Shown here in pieces: positions 1 to 8,067 of a stretch of DNA of 13,045 nucleotides. The DNA lies in contig JAAFIT010000025.1 of the NCBI GenBank assembly GCA_013298745.1, positions 1-13,045 on the forward strand. Reading direction: 5' to 3'. The notes below the pieces were generated by a model. That model had not been told where the DNA came from. It ran no database searches and worked only from the letters and a program-made list of their open reading frames with translations. Each line of letters opens with the position of its first letter. The stretch's first letter is position 1. The position numbers were made by a program, and so were the translations under genes. The stretch is from Sphingomonadales bacterium. GTDB taxonomy: Bacteria > Pseudomonadota > Alphaproteobacteria > Sphingomonadales > Sphingomonadaceae.

Positions 1-1840
1 TATCGTCCTTGGCTATCACGACATCATCGCGGTCGGGCAAAAGTCCCCGCCGTTCGACCGGATGGCGGTGACGGAGCGCAATTTTCGCGACCATGTCCAG
101 TGGCTGCTCGATCATGATTTCCACTTCATCAGCCTCCAACAGGTGATCGATGCCCATGCCGGCAAGGCAACGCTGCCCAAGAAGGCGGTGTTGCTGACCT
201 TCGACGACGGCTTTGAAAGCTTTTACACCCGGGTCTTCCCAGTGCTGAAAAAATACCGGATTCCGGCCGTTGAAGCGCTGGTCGGCACCTGGATGGATGG
301 CGCCGAAAAACCTGATGTCCCGGGCGTCAAGCCACTGCTCAACTGGCGCCAAGTCAAGGAGTTGCAAGCCTCGGGTCTGGTCGAGATTGCCTCGCACAGC
401 TTCGACATGCACGGTGCGATCGATGCCAATCCGCAGGGTGGCCGCGCGGCTGCGGTGACGACACGCATGTATCGCGTCGCCGAGAAGCGCTACGAATCCG
501 ATACCGAATATGTAGCGCGACTGGCGACCGGCTTGCAGCGCAGCAGCGACTTCATTGCTCGTAACACCGGCAAACGGCCGCGCGCCATCGTTTGGCCCTT
601 CGGTGAGTATAACGATCTCGCCATTGCCGCTGCCAAAAAGGCCGGCATGCCGATTACGCTGGCGCTCAACGATGGCGCCAATAATGCCCGCGACAATCCG
701 GCCCTCATCGATCGGCTGATGCTGACCGACGATCCCGAAGACACCGCCTTTGCCGATATCGTGACCACGCTGCGCGCCGACCGGTCCCAGCGCGTCATGC
801 ACGTCGATCTGGATTATGTTTGGGACAAGGACCCTCTACAGCAACGCCGCAATCTCGATGCATTGATCGCCCGCGTCGCTGCCAGTGGTGCCACCACCGT
901 CTATCTCCAGGCCTATTCGGACCCGGATGGCGACGGCAATGCCGATGCCCTTTATTTCCCCAATCGGCACCTGCCGATGAAGGCGGATCTGTTCGGCTAT
1001 ACCGCCGCGCAGTTGAAGAATCGTGCCGGGGTCAAGGTTTACGCCTGGATGCCGATCATGGCCTATAAGGCGAACCTGCCGTCTGATTGGTATGTCAAGG
1101 AATGGCAGGCGGGCAAGGTGGTGACGCCCGGACACATCTACACCCGGCTTTCGCCCTTTGTTCCCGCCGCCCGCCGCTGGGTCGGTGACCTTTATGAGGA
1201 CCTGGCCAAGCACGCCGCCTTTGATGGTCTGCTGTTCCACGACGACGGCATCCTGTCGGATTATGAGGACGCGTCGCCCGCGGCGCTCGCTTATGGACGC
1301 AAGCATTGGCGGCTTTCGACCGATGTCGCTGTGTTGCGCGCCACACCGAAGTCGCGGCTGAACTGGGGCCATCACAAGGCCGAGTTGATGGCCGACTATA
1401 CCGATGAGCTCGCCGCCCGGGCGCGGGTTTACCGTCCGTACATCAAGACCGCCCGCAACATCTATTCGCGCCCCATTCTTCAGCCCGATGCCGAGGAATG
1501 GTATGCCCAGTCGCTGCCAGTGTTCCTCAAGCATTATGATTTCGTCGCGGTCGAAGCGATGCCGACAATGGAGGAGGCTGCTGAGCCGGACGCCTGGCTG
1601 AAGGCGCTGGTCGCCAAGGTGGCGGCCACACCGGGAGCGCTCGAACACACCGTCTTTGAGCTCCAGTCGGTCGACTGGCGCACCCACAAGCCGATGACTG
1701 CGGCCGCATTTCTGAACGAGGTGGCGCTGCTCAAGGCCGCAGGTGCGCAGCATTTCGGCTACTACCCTGACGACCTCTTCACCGACACGCCGCCGCTTGC
1801 CGCGGTGCAGTCGGCCTTCTCGCACGCGAAGCAGCCATGA
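1..1840 (+). CDS. pgaB: Poly-beta-1,6-N-acetyl-D-glucosamine N-deacetylase PgaB (5' partial)
   Basis: PgaB partially de-N-acetylates poly-beta-1,6-GlcNAc in the periplasm so that the polymer can be exported. The reading frame is open to the left edge: the first full codon is at base 2 and the segment reading VLGYHDI is the usual start of the deacetylase domain, so the ATG at 62 is internal. Of 612 visible residues, an N-terminal carbohydrate esterase 4 domain carries TFDDGF (visible residues 66-71, D68/D69), SHSFDMH (H132, H137) and a WPFGEY motif, matching the metal and catalytic residues of the family. A C-terminal glycosidase-like domain runs from about residue 265 (HVDLDYVWD) to the end and includes FHDDGILSDYED (D414/D415). 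Comparison with the E. coli protein, from memory, suggests about 50 residues including the signal peptide or lipobox are missing at the edge. The stop overlaps the pgaC start. Confidence 0.95.
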   Translation, partial: IVLGYHDIIAVGQKSPPFDRMAVTERNFRDHVQWLLDHDFHFISLQQVIDAHAGKATLPKKAVLLTFDDGFESFYTRVFPVLKKYRIPAVEALVGTWMDGAEKPDVPGVKPLLNWRQVKELQASGLVEIASHSFDMHGAIDANPQGGRAAAVTTRMYRVAEKRYESDTEYVARLATGLQRSSDFIARNTGKRPRAIVWPFGEYNDLAIAAAKKAGMPITLALNDGANNARDNPALIDRLMLTDDPEDTAFADIVTTLRADRSQRVMHVDLDYVWDKDPLQQRRNLDALIARVAASGATTVYLQAYSDPDGDGNADALYFPNRHLPMKADLFGYTAAQLKNRAGVKVYAWMPIMAYKANLPSDWYVKEWQAGKVVTPGHIYTRLSPFVPAARRWVGDLYEDLAKHAAFDGLLFHDDGILSDYEDASPAALAYGRKHWRLSTDVAVLRATPKSRLNWGHHKAELMADYTDELAARARVYRPYIKTARNIYSRPILQPDAEEWYAQSLPVFLKHYDFVAVEAMPTMEEAAEPDAWLKALVAKVAATPGALEHTVFELQSVDWRTHKPMTAAAFLNEVALLKAAGAQHFGYYPDDLFTDTPPLAAVQSAFSHAKQP

Positions 1841-3150
1841 CGATGCTGCTCGAACTGTTGGGCGGCGGGCTGGATCTGGCTCGCGGCGCCGCGCACCAAC
1901 TGCTCACCGCGATGCGGCTGATGTTTTACTATCCGCTGGTCATGGCCTATGTCTGGATGATCGGCGCGATCGTCTTCTACATCCGCCACGAACGCGGACG
2001 GCCGGATATCTATGGGCCGCTGCCGGTGCTGGCGCGCACGCCCAGCGTGGCGATCGTCATCCCGTGCCACAATGAAGGCGATAATGTCCGCGACGCCATC
2101 GCCTTTGCGGCCCGCCAGAATTACCCGGATTTCGAGATCATCGCGATCAACGACGCCAGCCGTGACGACACGCTTGCGATCCTGACCGATCTTGCAACGC
2201 GCACGCCGCGCATGCGCGTCGTCAATCTTGCCACCAACCAGGGCAAGGCGATGGGGTTGCGCATCGCCGCGATGCTGTCCGATGCGGAAATCATCATCGG
2301 TATCGATGGTGATTCGCTGCTATCCCCCGAAGCGACCACCTGGATGGTCCGGCATTTCGTCGCGGATGCCAGCGTCGGCGCCGTTACCGGCAACCCGCGG
2401 GTTCGCAATCGCACGACCCTGTTGGGGCGCATCCAGGTTGGCGAGTTTTCCGCCATCGTCGGGATGATCAAGCGGGCGCAACAAGCCTATGGGCGCATTT
2501 TTACTGTGTCTGGCGTCATCGCCGCGTTCCGGCGGTCCGCGTTGGCGCAGGTCGATTACTGGTCCACCGACATGGTGACCGAAGATATCGACATTTCGTG
2601 GAAGCTGCAGCTGTCGGGGTGGCGCGTGCGGTTCGAGCCCAATGCGCTGTGCTGGGTGTTGATGCCCGAAAGCATCAAGGGTCTGTGGAAGCAGCGCGCG
2701 CGTTGGGCACAGGGCGGGGCCGAGGTGATGCTGCGCTACACGCCGCAGATCCTGCGCTGGCAATCGCGGCGGCTGTGGCTGCTTTGGGCCGAATACTGGA
2801 TCAGCGTCGTCTGGTCCTATCTGCTGGCGCTCGCATTGGTCGCCGCGGTGGTTCACATCATCGAGCCGGATCGCTTCGGTTGGGCGGTGGATGTCATGCC
2901 GCGCTGGTTCGGCGTGCTGCTCAGCATGACCTGTCTGTTACAGTTCGGCATCAGCCTGTTCATCGATTCGCGCTATGAAGCCCGAGCCGGAGGATTAGGG
3001 CGTTATTATTTCTGGATAATCTGGTACCCGATTGCCTATTGGGCGATCGGCGTCAGCACGAATCTGGTTGGCGTCGCCCGGGCGCTGCGGCGCAAACGCG
3101 GGGTGCCGGCCGTCTGGGGCGCTAGCGATAGAGGCTTGCAAGCAACATGA
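1837..3150 (+). CDS. pgaC: Poly-beta-1,6-GlcNAc synthase PgaC (GT2 family)
   Basis: This inner-membrane processive glycosyltransferase polymerises UDP-GlcNAc into beta-1,6-linked poly-GlcNAc. The 437 residues are close to the usual length (about 440). One N-terminal membrane helix (about residues 28-50) precedes the GT2 catalytic domain, which has VAIVIPCHNEG (71-81), the DxD-type GIDGDS (D157/D159), TED (248-250) holding the catalytic-base aspartate, and the QRARW signature (286-290) of processive beta-glycosyltransferases. At least three hydrophobic segments follow, at about 310-340, 355-375 and 388-415. All catalytic motifs are intact. The start ATG overlaps the pgaB stop (ATGA at 1837-1840) and the stop overlaps the pgaD start in the same way, so translation of the three genes is probably coupled. 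Confidence 0.95.
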   Translation: MTMLLELLGGGLDLARGAAHQLLTAMRLMFYYPLVMAYVWMIGAIVFYIRHERGRPDIYGPLPVLARTPSVAIVIPCHNEGDNVRDAIAFAARQNYPDFEIIAINDASRDDTLAILTDLATRTPRMRVVNLATNQGKAMGLRIAAMLSDAEIIIGIDGDSLLSPEATTWMVRHFVADASVGAVTGNPRVRNRTTLLGRIQVGEFSAIVGMIKRAQQAYGRIFTVSGVIAAFRRSALAQVDYWSTDMVTEDIDISWKLQLSGWRVRFEPNALCWVLMPESIKGLWKQRARWAQGGAEVMLRYTPQILRWQSRRLWLLWAEYWISVVWSYLLALALVAAVVHIIEPDRFGWAVDVMPRWFGVLLSMTCLLQFGISLFIDSRYEARAGGLGRYYFWIIWYPIAYWAIGVSTNLVGVARALRRKRGVPAVWGASDRGLQAT

Positions 3151-3599
3151 CGTCGTTGATCATCAATCTGCCGCACCTGCAAAGCCGGCGCCAGCGTCGC
3201 GGCGCGTTGCTGCTGTCGCTCATTTGCTGGGCATGGTTCCTGATGCCTCTGGTCATTGTCAGCGGCTGGCTGATGGGTCTTCGCCTCGCACAGGAAGTCG
3301 TCTGGCTCGGCGGCTGGCAGAGCCTGGTTCGGCTGGCAGGGGTCGCGGCGTCGATCATCGTCACGCTTACGGCTGCCTGGACACTGTGGACTCTCGCCGA
3401 AATGCGCCGCGAACGCCGCCGTCCACCGGTTGCGCCTTCGGGCCTGCCGACTATCGACCTCGCGGTTGAAGCGGCCGTGCTGGCGCATGCGAAACAGACC
3501 CTGGTGACAACCGTGCATTTCGCCCGCGATGGCAGCGTGGCCGCGATTGTGCCCGAATGGCCGCTGCTGTCCGCCGCGCCGCAGCGGCGCGCTGCCTGA
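3147..3599 (+). CDS. pgaD: PNAG synthase accessory protein PgaD
   Basis: PgaD is the small inner-membrane partner of PgaC, needed for polymerisation and, in E. coli, for c-di-GMP-dependent activation. This protein has 150 residues (E. coli PgaD about 137). It has a basic N-terminus, two strongly hydrophobic segments (about 20-44 and 57-80), a cytoplasmic basic stretch MRRERRRPP and a C-terminal soluble tail. Sequence conservation in this family is low, so the call rests on topology plus position: it starts at an ATGA overlap with pgaC (3147-3150) and ends the pga operon. c-di-GMP control is known for the family and cannot be seen here. Its TGA abuts the stop codon of the convergent algH gene. 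Confidence 0.85.
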   Translation: MTSLIINLPHLQSRRQRRGALLLSLICWAWFLMPLVIVSGWLMGLRLAQEVVWLGGWQSLVRLAGVAASIIVTLTAAWTLWTLAEMRRERRRPPVAPSGLPTIDLAVEAAVLAHAKQTLVTTVHFARDGSVAAIVPEWPLLSAAPQRRAA

Positions 3600-3605
3600 T
3601 CAGGC
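3576..3605. other. GC-rich inverted repeat plus 12-bp palindrome across two abutting stop codons
   Basis: The pgaD TGA (3597-3599) and the algH stop (TCA on the plus strand, 3600-3602) are adjacent with no spacer. Both sit in the perfect palindrome GCCTGATCAGGC (3594-3605). Just inside pgaD, bases 3576-3590 form a second inverted repeat with 7-bp arms GCGCCGC/GCGGCGC around one A. In RNA this would fold as a short GC stem with a 3-nt loop. No T-run follows on either side, so it does not look like a standard intrinsic terminator; it may still pause polymerase or protect 3' ends. Confidence 0.5.
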
Positions 3606-4163
3606 GCGTCCGGGCTCGGCGCTGAGGCGGCTGACGGCGATGCCGAGGCGGTCATAGGCAGCCGACCAGCGCTCGCCGCAGGGCATTTCGAAAATGATAT
3701 CCGCGTCGCCAGGGGCTGCCTGCCAGCCGTGGCGGCGCATTTCGCCATCAAGCTGCCCGGGCCCCCAGCCAGTGTAACCCAGCGCCGACAGCCATTGCCG
3801 TGGCCCTTTGCCGGCGGCGATGTCGCGCAGCACGTCGATCGTCGAGGTCAAGGCCCAGCTCGTGCCGACCATTATGCTGCTTTGCCCCACCCAATCGGTG
3901 CTGTGTACGACAAAGCCGCGCGTCGTCTCCACCGGGCCGCCGGCCATCACCATGGCATCGATCGGCGTGACTCCGGGATCGACATTGAGCTGGGTCATCA
4001 AGGTGCGGACGCTGAGGTCGCCCACCGGGTTGTTGGTGACGATGCCGAGCGCGCCGGACTCGTCGTGAACGCACATGGCGATCACCACCCGTTCAAAACG
4101 CGGGTCACCGATTCCCGGCATCGAGAGCAACAGGCGGCCGGACAAAAACGGGGGCTGCGACAT
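3600..4163 (-). CDS. algH: YqgE/AlgH family protein (UPF0301)
   Basis: This is a small cytoplasmic protein of the conserved YqgE/AlgH family. The name comes from a reported effect on alginate production in Pseudomonas; its biochemical role is not settled. The chosen start at 4163 (MSQPPFLSGRLLLSMPG) gives 187 residues, the usual family length. Family hallmarks are the N-terminal FLSGRLLLSMPGIGDPRFE, then CVHDESGALGIVTNNP, VMAGGPVE with GFVVHS, and LGYTGWGPGQLDGEM. An in-frame extension to 4301 is rejected because its 46 residues do not fit the family. The only promoter-like pair ends 7 nt before the ATG, and no Shine-Dalgarno sequence is obvious, so the mRNA may be leaderless. It converges directly on pgaD and is divergent from the peroxiredoxin gene. 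Confidence 0.93.
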   Translation of the reverse strand: MSQPPFLSGRLLLSMPGIGDPRFERVVIAMCVHDESGALGIVTNNPVGDLSVRTLMTQLNVDPGVTPIDAMVMAGGPVETTRGFVVHSTDWVGQSSIMVGTSWALTSTIDVLRDIAAGKGPRQWLSALGYTGWGPGQLDGEMRRHGWQAAPGDADIIFEMPCGERWSAAYDRLGIAVSRLSAEPGRA

Positions 4164-4170
4164 CGGGTTG

Positions 4171-4199
4171 CCTATACGCCGGGGCCGACGATGCGGCAA
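4171..4199 (-). promoter_or_regulatory. Candidate promoter of algH
   Basis: On the minus strand a TTGCCG -35-like hexamer (plus-strand 4194-4199) and a TATAGG -10-like hexamer (4171-4176) are separated by exactly 17 bp. Seven bases lie between the -10 and the algH ATG, which would place the transcription start at or next to the start codon. This is pattern matching only. Confidence 0.4.
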
Positions 4200-4300
4200 T
4201 GAAACCATCACAGCGGCACGATCGCGCAGCACAGGCACGCGCCGTGCTGGACGCTTGCAGCGCCGAAGGCTATCGGACGGGGCAACACAAGCATATTGCA

Positions 4301-4307
4301 AAAGGAG
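4301..4307 (+). promoter_or_regulatory. Strong ribosome binding site that fixes the peroxiredoxin start
   Basis: AAAGGAG lies 8 nt before the GTG at 4316. It supports the GTG start over the in-frame ATG at 4199, which would add 39 residues with no counterpart in the family. Confidence 0.85.
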
Positions 4308-4315
4308 CCTCGGCT

Positions 4316-4801
4316 GTGACGATCAAAGTTGGTGATTCCATTCCTGCCGCGATGTTGACCAAAGTCACCGACGCGGGGCCAGCGCCGGTCTCGACGGCGG
4401 ATTTCTTCGGCGGCCGCACCGTCGCGCTGTTTTCGGTTCCGGGAGCGTTCACCCCCACTTGCTCGGCCAAGCATCTGCCGGGCTTTGTTTCCAACGCCGA
4501 TGCGATCAAGGCGAACGGCGTTGACGAGATTGCCTGCTTGTCGGTCAACGATGTGTTCGTGATGTCGGCCTGGGGCAAGTCGGCACACACCGGCGAAGCG
4601 GTCACCATGCTCGCCGATGGCAGCGCCGAATTCACCAAGGCGCTTGGTCTCGAAATGGATGCCAGCCGCTTCGGCATGGGCATCCGTGGCCAGCGCTTCT
4701 CGATGCTGGTCAAGGATGGCAAGGTTGTCCAGCTCAACGTCGAAGAACCCGGTGCCTTTGCCGTGTCGTCGGCCGAGCATCTGATGGGCCAGCTCAAGTA
4801 A
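4316..4801 (+). CDS. Peroxiredoxin, PrxII/Prx5 type
   Basis: This is a thiol peroxidase that reduces hydrogen peroxide and organic hydroperoxides, usually with glutaredoxin or thioredoxin as reductant. The GTG start gives 161 residues, typical for the Prx5 subfamily. The peroxidatic cysteine is C49 in PGAFTPTC; a second cysteine, C74 in EIACLSVND, sits 25 residues later, the spacing seen in plant-type PrxII. A basic segment, GIRGQRFSMLVKDG, carries the conserved active-site arginine region. The protein has no signal peptide and should be cytoplasmic. The gene is first in a tight plus-strand unit; the next ORF starts 3 bp after its TAA. The 152-bp gap to the divergent algH gene holds its control region, but I see no convincing OxyR site. 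Confidence 0.92.
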   Translation: MTIKVGDSIPAAMLTKVTDAGPAPVSTADFFGGRTVALFSVPGAFTPTCSAKHLPGFVSNADAIKANGVDEIACLSVNDVFVMSAWGKSAHTGEAVTMLADGSAEFTKALGLEMDASRFGMGIRGQRFSMLVKDGKVVQLNVEEPGAFAVSSAEHLMGQLK

Positions 4802-4804
4802 GCA

Positions 4805-6985
4805 ATGGCTCTCACCCGCCGCTCTCTGTTGATCGCTGCCGGCGCCGGCACCGGCCTTGCCATCGGCTGGGCGGTGTGGCCGCGCGCCCGGCAGCTGCAT
4901 TGGGCGGTGGGTGAAGGCGAAACGGCGCTCAATGCCTTTCTGAAAATCGGTGCCGATGGCCGCGTGGTTGTCGCGGTGCCGCAGGCCGAAATGGGACAGG
5001 GTGTCATGTCCGGCCTTGCCCAGATCGCCGCCGATGAACTGGGGGCGGACTGGAATGCGGTCGGCGTCGAACCGGCACCGCTGGGGCCGGATTTCGGCAA
5101 CAAGGGCATGTTGATCGATCAGGTTGGTGGCATGCCGGCGGCGTTTCGCGGCGCGGCGGGTTGGGCCGGCGGCAAGGTGATCGAATATTTCGATTTCCAG
5201 ATCACCGGTGGCAGCACCTCGACACGCGGCTTTGAAGCGCCGTTGCGTGCTGCCGGCGCCTCGGCGCGGGAGATGCTGTGCAAGGCGGCGGCGCGGCGCT
5301 GGAGCGTTGACTGGCAGGACTGTGATACCAAGGATGGCTTCGTCATCCACAAGGCTAATCGCCTCGCCTTTGCCGATGTGGTCGCCGATGCCGCGACCGA
5401 GGATGCGCCGTCATCACCAACGCTGCGCACCACGCCGCATTTTGCCGGCAAACCCGTGCAGCGGCTCGATATCCCGTCCAAGACCGATGGTTCGGCTCGC
5501 TTCGGTGCCGATGTCCGCTTGCCCGGCATGATGTATGCCGCAATTCGCCATGATCCCTTTGGTGCAACGCGAACTGGTATCGATCGCAAGGGCCTGCCGA
5601 ACAGCGCCCGCCTTGTCGAAGGGCCTGACTTCATCGCCGTGGTTGCCGATGGCTGGTACGCCGCCAAGACCGCGCTGGAAGCCGTCACGCCGACCTACAA
5701 GGCCGATGCCAAACCGGCCGGGCCGTGGATCGAAGCCGGGCTCAAGGCTGCGCTCGCCGGCGATGGCACGGTGGTCAAGGACGAGGGCGATGTTGCCGCA
5801 GCCAGCGCCAAGGGCGCGGTCAGCGCCGATTACACCCTGCCGTTTCTCGCCCATGCCTGCATGGAGCCGATGACGGCGACGGTTCGCATCGACAATGGCA
5901 AGGTCGAAGTCTGGGCGCCGACGCAATCGGTAACGCTGGCGACCTGGGCGGCGGCACGGGCGCTCGGTGTCGAGGACAGCATGGTCACCGTCTATCCGAC
6001 GCTGCTCGGCGGCGGCTTTGGCCGCAAGATCGAAAATGATGCGATCGCCGCCGCAGCACTGATCGCCAAGGCCGCCGGCCGTCCGGTGCAATTGATCTAC
6101 AGCCGCGAGGAAGATTTTGGCCGCGATCGCTGGCGCCCGGCATTGGCAGCGCGCTTGAAGGGCATGGCGACGCCATCGGGCGTGACCGCCTGGGACGCGC
6201 ATATCGCGGTTCCCGATGTCGCATCGAGTGTCGTCGGGCGTAACCTGCCGGCGCTGCCAGCCAAGCCGACCGCTGGCGCCGCAGCCATCGAAGGCTCGGT
6301 GGAACTGCCCTATGCGATCGCCAATCTGCGCGTCGCGCACAGCCTGGCCGATTGTCCGGTGCCGATCGGGTTCTGGCGCTCGGTCGGACACAGTTTCTCG
6401 GGGTTCCTGACCGAAAGCTTCATCGATGAACTCGCCCATGCGGCGGGTGCCGATCCCGGCGCCTTTCGCCTGGCCATGTTGAAGGACGCACCCCGGCATG
6501 CCGCTGTTTTGCGTGCTGTGCTGAAGGCCGCCGGGCCGCTGGGGCAGCAATCGCCCGGCGTTGGCCGCGGCGTCGCGCTGGTCGAATCCTTCGGCAGCAT
6601 CGTCGCCGAAGTCGCCGAAGTGGTGGTGACGCCCGAAGGCATTCGTGTGCCGCGCGTCTGGGCGGCGGTCGACTGTGGCCGTGTCTTCAACCCCGATACG
6701 GTGAAGGCGCAGATCGAAAGCGGGATCAACTATGGCCTGTCGGCGGCACTGAATGGCCGCGCCACCTTCGCCGATGGCGAGGCGGTCGAACGCAATTTCG
6801 ATACCCATCCCGTGTTGATGCTCGCCGATGCACCGGCGATCGAAGTCATCATCATCGCCTCGACCGAAAGTCCCGGCGGCATCGGCGAGCCCGGCACGCC
6901 GCCGATTGCGCCCGCCGTCGCCAATGCGCTGTTCGCCGCCACCGGCCAGCGCCGTCGTGACCTGCCGCTGGTGCGTGCGGCATGA
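4805..6985 (+). CDS. Molybdopterin-dependent hydroxylase large subunit (isoquinoline 1-oxidoreductase beta-like, Tat-exported)
   Basis: This is a xanthine-oxidase-family large subunit that binds the molybdenum cofactor, related to isoquinoline 1-oxidoreductase beta (IorB) and to periplasmic aldehyde dehydrogenases. The 726 residues begin with a twin-arginine leader (TRRSLL at 4-9, then a hydrophobic stretch to about 25), as in other IorB-like proteins, so it is probably folded with cofactor and exported. Motifs seen are EMGQGV (62-67), GGGFGRK (402-408), YSREEDFGRDRWRP, WRSVGHS, and GIGEPGTPP near the C-terminus with the likely catalytic glutamate E695. The usual partner, a small [2Fe-2S] subunit (IorA-like), is not encoded in this window. 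The substrate cannot be inferred. It starts 3 bp after the peroxiredoxin gene and its stop overlaps the hemH ATG. Confidence 0.9.
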   Translation: MALTRRSLLIAAGAGTGLAIGWAVWPRARQLHWAVGEGETALNAFLKIGADGRVVVAVPQAEMGQGVMSGLAQIAADELGADWNAVGVEPAPLGPDFGNKGMLIDQVGGMPAAFRGAAGWAGGKVIEYFDFQITGGSTSTRGFEAPLRAAGASAREMLCKAAARRWSVDWQDCDTKDGFVIHKANRLAFADVVADAATEDAPSSPTLRTTPHFAGKPVQRLDIPSKTDGSARFGADVRLPGMMYAAIRHDPFGATRTGIDRKGLPNSARLVEGPDFIAVVADGWYAAKTALEAVTPTYKADAKPAGPWIEAGLKAALAGDGTVVKDEGDVAAASAKGAVSADYTLPFLAHACMEPMTATVRIDNGKVEVWAPTQSVTLATWAAARALGVEDSMVTVYPTLLGGGFGRKIENDAIAAAALIAKAAGRPVQLIYSREEDFGRDRWRPALAARLKGMATPSGVTAWDAHIAVPDVASSVVGRNLPALPAKPTAGAAAIEGSVELPYAIANLRVAHSLADCPVPIGFWRSVGHSFSGFLTESFIDELAHAAGADPGAFRLAMLKDAPRHAAVLRAVLKAAGPLGQQSPGVGRGVALVESFGSIVAEVAEVVVTPEGIRVPRVWAAVDCGRVFNPDTVKAQIESGINYGLSAALNGRATFADGEAVERNFDTHPVLMLADAPAIEVIIIASTESPGGIGEPGTPPIAPAVANALFAATGQRRRDLPLVRAA

Positions 6986-8019
6986 ACAGCGTGTTTCCTG
7001 CCCCGTCCTTGCGCACCGCCAATCACCCCAATGTCCGGTCGGGTCGCATCGGCGTGCTGCTCGTCAATCTCGGCTCACCCGACGCCCCGGATGTGCCGTC
7101 GGTGAAGCGCTTTCTCGGCGAATTCCTGTCGGATCCGCGCGTCATCGAAATCCCGCCAATCCTGTGGCAGCCGATTCTGAAACTGCTGATCCTCAACCTC
7201 CGGCCGCGCACCACCGCCGCCAATTATGCCAAGGTGTGGACGCCCGAAGGCTCGCCGATCACGGCCATCACCAAGCAGCAGGCCGAAGCACTGCATGGTG
7301 CCTTTGGCAATAACGTCACCGTTGATTGGGCGATGCGCTATGGCACCCGCTCGATCGCCGAGCGGCTGAAGGCGCTTATGGATGCCGGCTGTGACCGCAT
7401 CCTGCTGGCGCCGATGTATCCACAATATTCGGCGGCCACCAACGCCACGGTTGTCGATGCCGCCAATGCGGCGATTGCCGATTGGCGCTGGCAGCCGGCG
7501 CTGCGCACCCTGCCGCCCTATTACGACAATTCGGATCATATCGAGGCGCTGGCGCAGAGCGTCATCGACGGCATCGCCGGGCTGGATTTCGTGCCGCAAC
7601 TCATTGTCACCAGCTTTCACGGCATGCCCAAGCGCACGCTCGATCAGGGCGATCCCTATCATTGCCAGTGCCAGAAAACCGGCCGCCTGCTGCAGGATGC
7701 GCTGGCGCAGCGCGGCGTCACGACGCCGGTCAAGGTCACCTTTCAGTCGCGCTTCGGCCGCGCCGAATGGCTGCGTCCCTATACGGATGCGACGCTGGAA
7801 GGCCTCGCCGAACAGGGGATCCATCGGATCGCTGTGGTCTGCCCTGGCTTTGCTGCCGATTGCCTCGAAACGCTCGAGGAAGTGGCGATGGAAGGCCGTG
7901 AGACATTCCTTGAACATGGCGGCACGCACTTCGCCTATTTGCCGTGCCTCAATGCCAGCGACACCGGCATTGCGATGTTGAAGACTTTACTGGCGCGGGA
8001 ACTTGCGGGCTGGGTTTGA
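6982..8019 (+). CDS. hemH: Ferrochelatase HemH
   Basis: HemH inserts ferrous iron into protoporphyrin IX, the last step of protohaem synthesis, at the cytoplasmic face of the inner membrane. The 345 residues fit the bacterial family. Landmarks are GVLLVNLGSPDAP at the N-terminus, FLSDPRVIE, SFHGMP with the conserved catalytic histidine (H213), and the acidic metal-site segment ADCLETLEE (E296) after VVCPGF. The ATG overlaps the stop of the molybdoenzyme gene (ATGA at 6982-6985). No clear Shine-Dalgarno precedes it, so translation probably depends on coupling. A start a few codons downstream is possible, as conservation only begins near residue 20. Confidence 0.96.
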   Translation: MNSVFPAPSLRTANHPNVRSGRIGVLLVNLGSPDAPDVPSVKRFLGEFLSDPRVIEIPPILWQPILKLLILNLRPRTTAANYAKVWTPEGSPITAITKQQAEALHGAFGNNVTVDWAMRYGTRSIAERLKALMDAGCDRILLAPMYPQYSAATNATVVDAANAAIADWRWQPALRTLPPYYDNSDHIEALAQSVIDGIAGLDFVPQLIVTSFHGMPKRTLDQGDPYHCQCQKTGRLLQDALAQRGVTTPVKVTFQSRFGRAEWLRPYTDATLEGLAEQGIHRIAVVCPGFAADCLETLEEVAMEGRETFLEHGGTHFAYLPCLNASDTGIAMLKTLLARELAGWV

Positions 8020-8030
8020 TTTGCTAGTGT
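8003..8030 (+). promoter_or_regulatory. Possible promoter of phaB
   Basis: TTGCGG (8003-8008, inside the end of hemH) and TAGTGT (8025-8030) are separated by 16 bp and precede the phaB ribosome site. The 48-bp hemH-phaB gap is the largest on this part of the plus strand, which fits a new transcription start. The match is moderate, and read-through from hemH is equally possible. Confidence 0.3.
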
Positions 8031-8053
8031 AGCCCCAGCCCGGCAAACAGGGC

Positions 8054-8060
8054 GGGGAGA
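8054..8060 (+). promoter_or_regulatory. Ribosome binding site of phaB
   Basis: GGGGAGA lies 7 nt before the ATG at 8068 and decides against the in-frame TTG at 8062, which is only 1 nt away from this site. Confidence 0.75.
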
Positions 8061-8067
8061 ATTGAAC

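Noticed and set aside
62..64. ATG at 62 as the start of pgaB
   Set aside because: The frame is open back to base 2 and those residues (VLGYHDI) belong to the conserved deacetylase domain, so the gene begins outside the window.
836..1825. 329-codon open frame antisense to pgaB
   Set aside because: It mirrors a GC-rich coding strand, its translation is arginine/glycine-rich without recognisable domains, and pgaB has all its catalytic motifs.
4199..4315. Longer peroxiredoxin starting at ATG 4199
   Set aside because: The 39 extra residues match nothing in the family, and a strong AAAGGAG site lies 8 nt before the GTG at 4316.
5414..6808. 464-codon open frame antisense to the molybdoenzyme gene
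   Set aside because: No protein-like features; it arises from third-position GC bias on the sense strand. The same applies to the long antisense frames at 4208-5350, 7075-7929 and 7987-8781.
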